64,000 bases of DNA from Deltaproteobacteria bacterium. GTDB taxonomy: Bacteria; Desulfobacterota; Binatia; HRBIN30; CADEER01. Numbering within the stretch: the stretch's first letter is position 1; every line of letters begins with the position of its first letter. The notes below the pieces were generated by a model. The model was not told the origin of the DNA, did not search any database, and saw only the letters and a program-made list of their open reading frames with translations. The stretch is from positions 1 through 64,000 of the forward strand of contig JAJCZJ010000050.1 of assembly GCA_029262455.1 (NCBI GenBank), in the 5' to 3' direction. The translations under genes and the position numbers were made by a program. Positions 60,524 through 64,000 of the stretch are shown piece by piece.

Positions 60524-63500
60524 CTATTGCTTGGCTTTGTAGGAATCCACTCGGTTCTGTGAGACGTCGGCCGGGGTGAACACTGCTTCCCAGCAGAAGC
60601 CGTCGTCGTTGGCGAGCTGGACCGTGACGTTTTCGTCCTGGTGCATCAACGCCGACGGGGTCGCCGGATCAGGAACCGGTACGAGGTTGCCGCGTGCGCT
60701 CACGATGATCTTGTCGCGGCCGGGCTTTCCTCCCTTGATCAGGATTTTGGAAATCCCCGACTGGTGCTTCTCGCCATCGCGATAGCGATATCCTTTGAGA
60801 GTCGAACCTCCGATGGCACTCCAGCACTCCTTCGCTGGACAAACGCCGGCGGCAGCGATCTCGGCGGTCACGACGTTCTCAGCCACTAGGCCTTGTTCGT
60901 CGTAAATACAAAGCGCGTATTCCGTGGTTGCGCGCGGATCGCCCAATTCGACGATCGGGGCATCGCCCTTGAGCCACTTCCACACAATCTGCTTGTTGGT
61001 GGCTGAGCGCTTCTTGATCTTAATCCCCGAACGTCCGGCTTGTCGGCATCCGCTGCGCGGCTGAGCAAAACACGATGGAGCTTCGGTTGCCGTCGCCGTA
61101 CTGGTTGCAGTCGCAGTCGGCAGAGCGGTATCTGTCGCCGTTGGGCTCGGCCCAGGCGTGTGCGTTTTCGTCGGAGTCGCGGTCGGGATCAACGTCCCGG
61201 TCGGAGTATTGGTCGCCGTTGCGGTCGCGGTACTGGTTGGCGTGCTCGTCGGCGTGTCGGTCGGCGTACCCGTTTCCGTCGCCGTCGGCGTGATCGTCGG
61301 CGTGTCGCTACTGGTCGGCGTTGGCGTCAGATTGTTTGGGTTGCTGAGAGGATCGGCAGGGTCGGAGCCCCCGTCGAGTTCGTCTCGATCGAAAAAGCCG
61401 TCCAAATCGCGATCCACACCGGCGCGCAACGCTGATCCGGGGGGGACACACGTATAGGTCAGCTCCTGGTTGAAGACACTGGACAGTGCGCGCAACTGAG
61501 CATCTGTCAGCAGCGGCTCTGAGGCCCGATCACTGCGAAACGTATCGGCCGCCGCGAGGTACCAACCGCGCGCCTCGCCACCAACCACTCCCTTCACCAC
61601 GATGTCGCACTCCGTGGCGCCGGCATCCCCGAGAACCGGATACGAGGCCGCCGCACGTTGCAACAGCAGATCGACGCGAGCCCCTACAACCGGCCCGTTG
61701 GCGCTGGTCAGAGTGACTTGCTGACCAACGATCGGAGCAAGATTGCTGTCAAAGACCATCATGAAGTCCTCGACCTGTCGGCGCTGCGGGTCACCGCCGT
61801 TGAATCCAACCGGGTTCAATGAACCGCCATCGTTGAAAACCGTCGCGTTGAAGAAGCGGAACAGAGTGTCCGTACTCCCGTCGTGCAGGAAACCGAAACC
61901 GCGCACCTGATCACCTTGATGACCGTTGTTGCCACCGTTAAAGAAGCTGACATCCGGCATGCCGAACATACCGACCTTCTGATACATGTTGCGCAGGTGG
62001 GCGACCTTCATCGTCTGCGGCTCGTTCTCGAAGCTCGCCTGGCCATCGGTTCCGAAAAAGCCCTGCGCCGGATTGAACGTGTGGCAGCCTTCACAGGTAA
62101 ATCCGAAGCCATTGCCGACGAATACTCCGTCGGCACGCCGGCTCCCAGTCATGAAGTTACGGCCCGCCTGCTGACTCGCCGTGAGCGAATTGTCGAGGGC
62201 ACGGATTGGATTTGGCGGCAGAAGAATTTGCAAGGCGAAGTCGGCGAACGCTTGCATGTCGGTTTCGGGTATCAACGAAGCACGTCCGACTAATCCGGGA
62301 AACGCCACGCGGAAATTTCGAAACGCGATATCCTCATTGAAGGGTTCGACCAGATCGGCGCGATCGCCGCGCCAGTGCATGGCGCCGTGATTCGCCATGC
62401 CGCGCAATGTCTGCGTCGTCATCGGACCCTTCATCGGATGAAACGACTCGAAGTCGACGTCCTCACCGGCGAGTACAGCTACATCCTCGAGCTTGATGGG
62501 CAGCGGGTTCGGAATCTTTTCGTCGTCCGGGTTGCCCAGATCCCAGGCTAGACTGTCGAAGTCCCCAAAGATGTGACAGCTCGAACACGACGCCTCACCG
62601 TTGCTCGACGTAAAGTGGGCATCGTAGAGCAGCGGTCGCCCCTCCACGACGTCGGCCGGTTCGGGGTTGTGCAACAGCAGGTGATCGATCTCGTTGCGCG
62701 TCCCCACATCCACCACTGAAACGCCATTGTCGAAACGGGTCGTGACGTAGAGTCGATTGTTGGTCTCGTCCAAGATCACGCCACTAGCACCACCGCCGGA
62801 AACCGAAATGTGGTCGGCGCTATCGGGAGTGAACGTGTCGTTCTCCAGCTCCGCGGTATCAAAGATCCCAACCTTGCTCGATCCGAAAGCGGCTGTGTAG
62901 AGCGTCGCACCGTCACTCGAAATCGCCATCTCCAGAGGCGTCGCCAAGCTATCGTCCTTGACACCGGCTGGCGCCGGCCGAACGGAATAGTCGATGTGCT
63001 TGTTCAGGTGGCGCGGATTGACGTTGGCTCCATCGAGAACCGTAATGCGATACTCAGCGAGACGTCCTTGGACCGTCGACCCGCCGCCGCCAGGCCCTTC
63101 GAAGCGCACTTCGTTGCGCGCCTCGCCATTGGTTACATAGACCACGCCGCTCACCGGGTTCACTGCGATGTTGAACAGAATCGTTCCAACGCTGGCGAAC
63201 GACGCCGACTCGGCCGGGGGATTGGCATTCGCGTCGATCGCGAATACGTCCAAGTCGGGCAGATTGAACTTGACGGCGTTGTCCCAGATACGCCCGAGCT
63301 CATCGCGCCAGTTGGTGCCATCATACTTGACGATCAAACCAGTCTCAGGTCGTTCCGCGCCCTGGCTATCGCGGTGCGGCAACGGCAACCCACCGGGCAT
63401 CGTGAGGCCGCCGACGGAACACTGACCCTCGACGAGGTCGGCCGATATATTCGCTTCACTCGTGTCGCACACGGCCCCCTCTGAAACTGTCATGGTCTGA

Positions 63501-64000
63501 TTCCCGGAGTGAAAGATTCCGGCGTAGACCGTGCTTCCGTCCGGCGACACCGCCAAAGGTCGAGGCGTATCCCCAAATAGGGTGATCACCGTTAGCGGCG
63601 TCCCCCCGAGAAAGTGTGTCAGATTCGACGCGTCAAAAACCCAGACGTCGGCGCGACCGACTCCCTCGGTGGTCAGCTGGGGATCCACCGGACTGTTTTG
63701 CCCGCGGTGGGCGGTCGTGATGAAGGCCCGATCCCCGGATGGTCCGGCAAAGACGATATCTCGCGGCTCATCCCCCACCAGAAGCGTCCGAACGACCCGC
63801 GGCGGTATCGCCGCGAGATCGACGATACTGACGCTATCGGACAAATGATTGACGACCCACGCTTCGGAGTCGTTGCGCAAGGCGACCGCACAGGGTTCGA
63901 CGCCGACATCGACGGCCTCCAGATGGACCAAGCCCGATCCTCCAACCGAAAAGATCTCGAGCCGATTGTCTGGCGTGTTGATCGCATAAAGGCGTGCCCC
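60524..64000 (-). CDS. Partial: secreted beta-propeller/c-type cytochrome with PT linker and shared C-terminal module
   Basis: The reading frame is open to the window end, so the N-terminus (signal peptide expected) is outside. The visible >1150 residues begin with YVTN-type propeller repeats ([41 protein letters not shown]). In the middle are two c-type haem sites, CSSCH and CEGCH, with cytochrome-c-peroxidase-like surroundings ([15 protein letters not shown]). Then come a Ca-binding-like [19 protein letters not shown], a Thr/Pro linker, and the recurrent module ([34 protein letters not shown]). Likely an outer-surface redox enzyme. Few bacterial proteins combine these parts, to my knowledge. 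Confidence 0.82.
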   Translation of the reverse strand, partial: GARLYAINTPDNRLEIFSVGGSGLVHLEAVDVGVEPCAVALRNDSEAWVVNHLSDSVSIVDLAAIPPRVVRTLLVGDEPRDIVFAGPSGDRAFITTAHRGQNSPVDPQLTTEGVGRADVWVFDASNLTHFLGGTPLTVITLFGDTPRPLAVSPDGSTVYAGIFHSGNQTMTVSEGAVCDTSEANISADLVEGQCSVGGLTMPGGLPLPHRDSQGAERPETGLIVKYDGTNWRDELGRIWDNAVKFNLPDLDVFAIDANANPPAESASFASVGTILFNIAVNPVSGVVYVTNGEARNEVRFEGPGGGGSTVQGRLAEYRITVLDGANVNPRHLNKHIDYSVRPAPAGVKDDSLATPLEMAISSDGATLYTAAFGSSKVGIFDTAELENDTFTPDSADHISVSGGGASGVILDETNNRLYVTTRFDNGVSVVDVGTRNEIDHLLLHNPEPADVVEGRPLLYDAHFTSSNGEASCSSCHIFGDFDSLAWDLGNPDDEKIPNPLPIKLEDVAVLAGEDVDFESFHPMKGPMTTQTLRGMANHGAMHWRGDRADLVEPFNEDIAFRNFRVAFPGLVGRASLIPETDMQAFADFALQILLPPNPIRALDNSLTASQQAGRNFMTGSRRADGVFVGNGFGFTCEGCHTFNPAQGFFGTDGQASFENEPQTMKVAHLRNMYQKVGMFGMPDVSFFNGGNNGHQGDQVRGFGFLHDGSTDTLFRFFNATVFNDGGSLNPVGFNGGDPQRRQVEDFMMVFDSNLAPIVGQQVTLTSANGPVVGARVDLLLQRAAASYPVLGDAGATECDIVVKGVVGGEARGWYLAAADTFRSDRASEPLLTDAQLRALSSVFNQELTYTCVPPGSALRAGVDRDLDGFFDRDELDGGSDPADPLSNPNNLTPTPTSSDTPTITPTATETGTPTDTPTSTPTSTATATATNTPTGTLIPTATPTKTHTPGPSPTATDTALPTATATSTATATEAPSCFAQPRSGCRQAGRSGIKIKKRSATNKQIVWKWLKGDAPIVELGDPRATTEYALCIYDEQGLVAENVVTAEIAAAGVCPAKECWSAIGGSTLKGYRYRDGEKHQSGISKILIKGGKPGRDKIIVSARGNLVPVPDPATPSALMHQDENVTVQLANDDGFCWEAVFTPADVSQNRVDSYKAKQ
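61075..61340 (-). repeat. Thr/Pro/Ala tandem repeat in coding sequence
   Basis: Minus-strand imperfect repeats encode [24 protein letters not shown] and [11 protein letters not shown] units, a linker similar to the one at 42799-43017. It separates the cytochrome/EF-hand part from the C-terminal module of the surrounding gene. Confidence 0.8.

Noticed and set aside
1-64000. CRISPR array, prophage, IS transposase, rRNA and tRNA genes
   Set aside because: I looked for repeat-spacer structure, integrase/transposase motifs and conserved RNA boxes and found none that I could support.

Overview
The window reads as chromosome of an uncultured, GC-rich, didermal bacterium with a large lipid and secretome repertoire. 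Outer-membrane lipid transport genes (MlaA, a MlaC/HpnM-like protein, an HpnN-like RND exporter), a type IV pilus minor-pilin operon and a beta-barrel protein indicate an outer membrane. A CYP51-ferredoxin fusion, wax ester synthase, F420-type LLM oxidoreductase and many acyl-CoA enzymes, plus secreted proteins with cysteine-framed dockerin-like motifs and a recurring C-terminal module behind Thr/Pro linkers, resemble what I recall from 'deltaproteobacterial' and Candidatus Binatota genomes. That placement is inference; no rRNA or tRNA gene was found to test it.

Layout. 0.2-9.3 kb: CorA-like transporter, methyltransferase, secreted animal-type haem peroxidase, small Cys-rich membrane protein, thiolase, CYP51-ferredoxin fusion, P-loop kinase and an outer-membrane protein. 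9.3-9.6 kb: a short gene with an in-frame TGA that reads as a heavy-metal-associated (HMA) selenoprotein with a U-x-x-C site; its stop overlaps the start of the outer-membrane protein gene. 10.2-22 kb: cold-shock protein, double hotdog thioesterase, secreted M28 peptidase, pectinacetylesterase-like lipoprotein, PhyH dioxygenase, enoyl-CoA hydratase, GNAT, a second P450 with RidA and a TfoX-like protein, MOSC protein, delta-60-repeat secreted protein. 22-27.6 kb: antiporter fused to an EIIA-like domain, decayed PIN gene, HD protein, and a beta-lactamase-like/CMD/SDR operon. 27.9-31.7 kb: PilX-FimT-PilV-PilW-like operon. 32-40.4 kb: EttA, FG-GAP protein, DapB-like dehydrogenase, GAF membrane protein, wax ester synthase with a histone-H1-like tail, FAD oxidoreductase. 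40.5-43.6 kb: a VapBC-type module between two inverted-repeat elements, then a secreted PT-repeat protein and a 38-bp perfect palindrome of the same repeat family. 44.7-49.6 kb: hopanoid/phospholipid trafficking genes. 49.6-60.3 kb: SnoaL-like protein, Cys-rich secreted protein, dodecin, a complete five-gene peptide ABC transporter whose OppC-like permease carries an inserted FN3-like domain, LLM oxidoreductase, NYN-OST-HTH RNase-like protein with a basic tail, NnrU. 60.5-64 kb: a large secreted beta-propeller/c-type cytochrome protein running off the window end.

The main themes are membrane triterpenoid and lipid handling (CYP51-Fd, HpnM/HpnN-like, MlaA, wax ester synthase, thiolase, enoyl-CoA hydratase, PhyH), surface and secreted proteins built from shared modules, and an apparent selenoprotein, which would imply a Sec-decoding machinery elsewhere in the genome.
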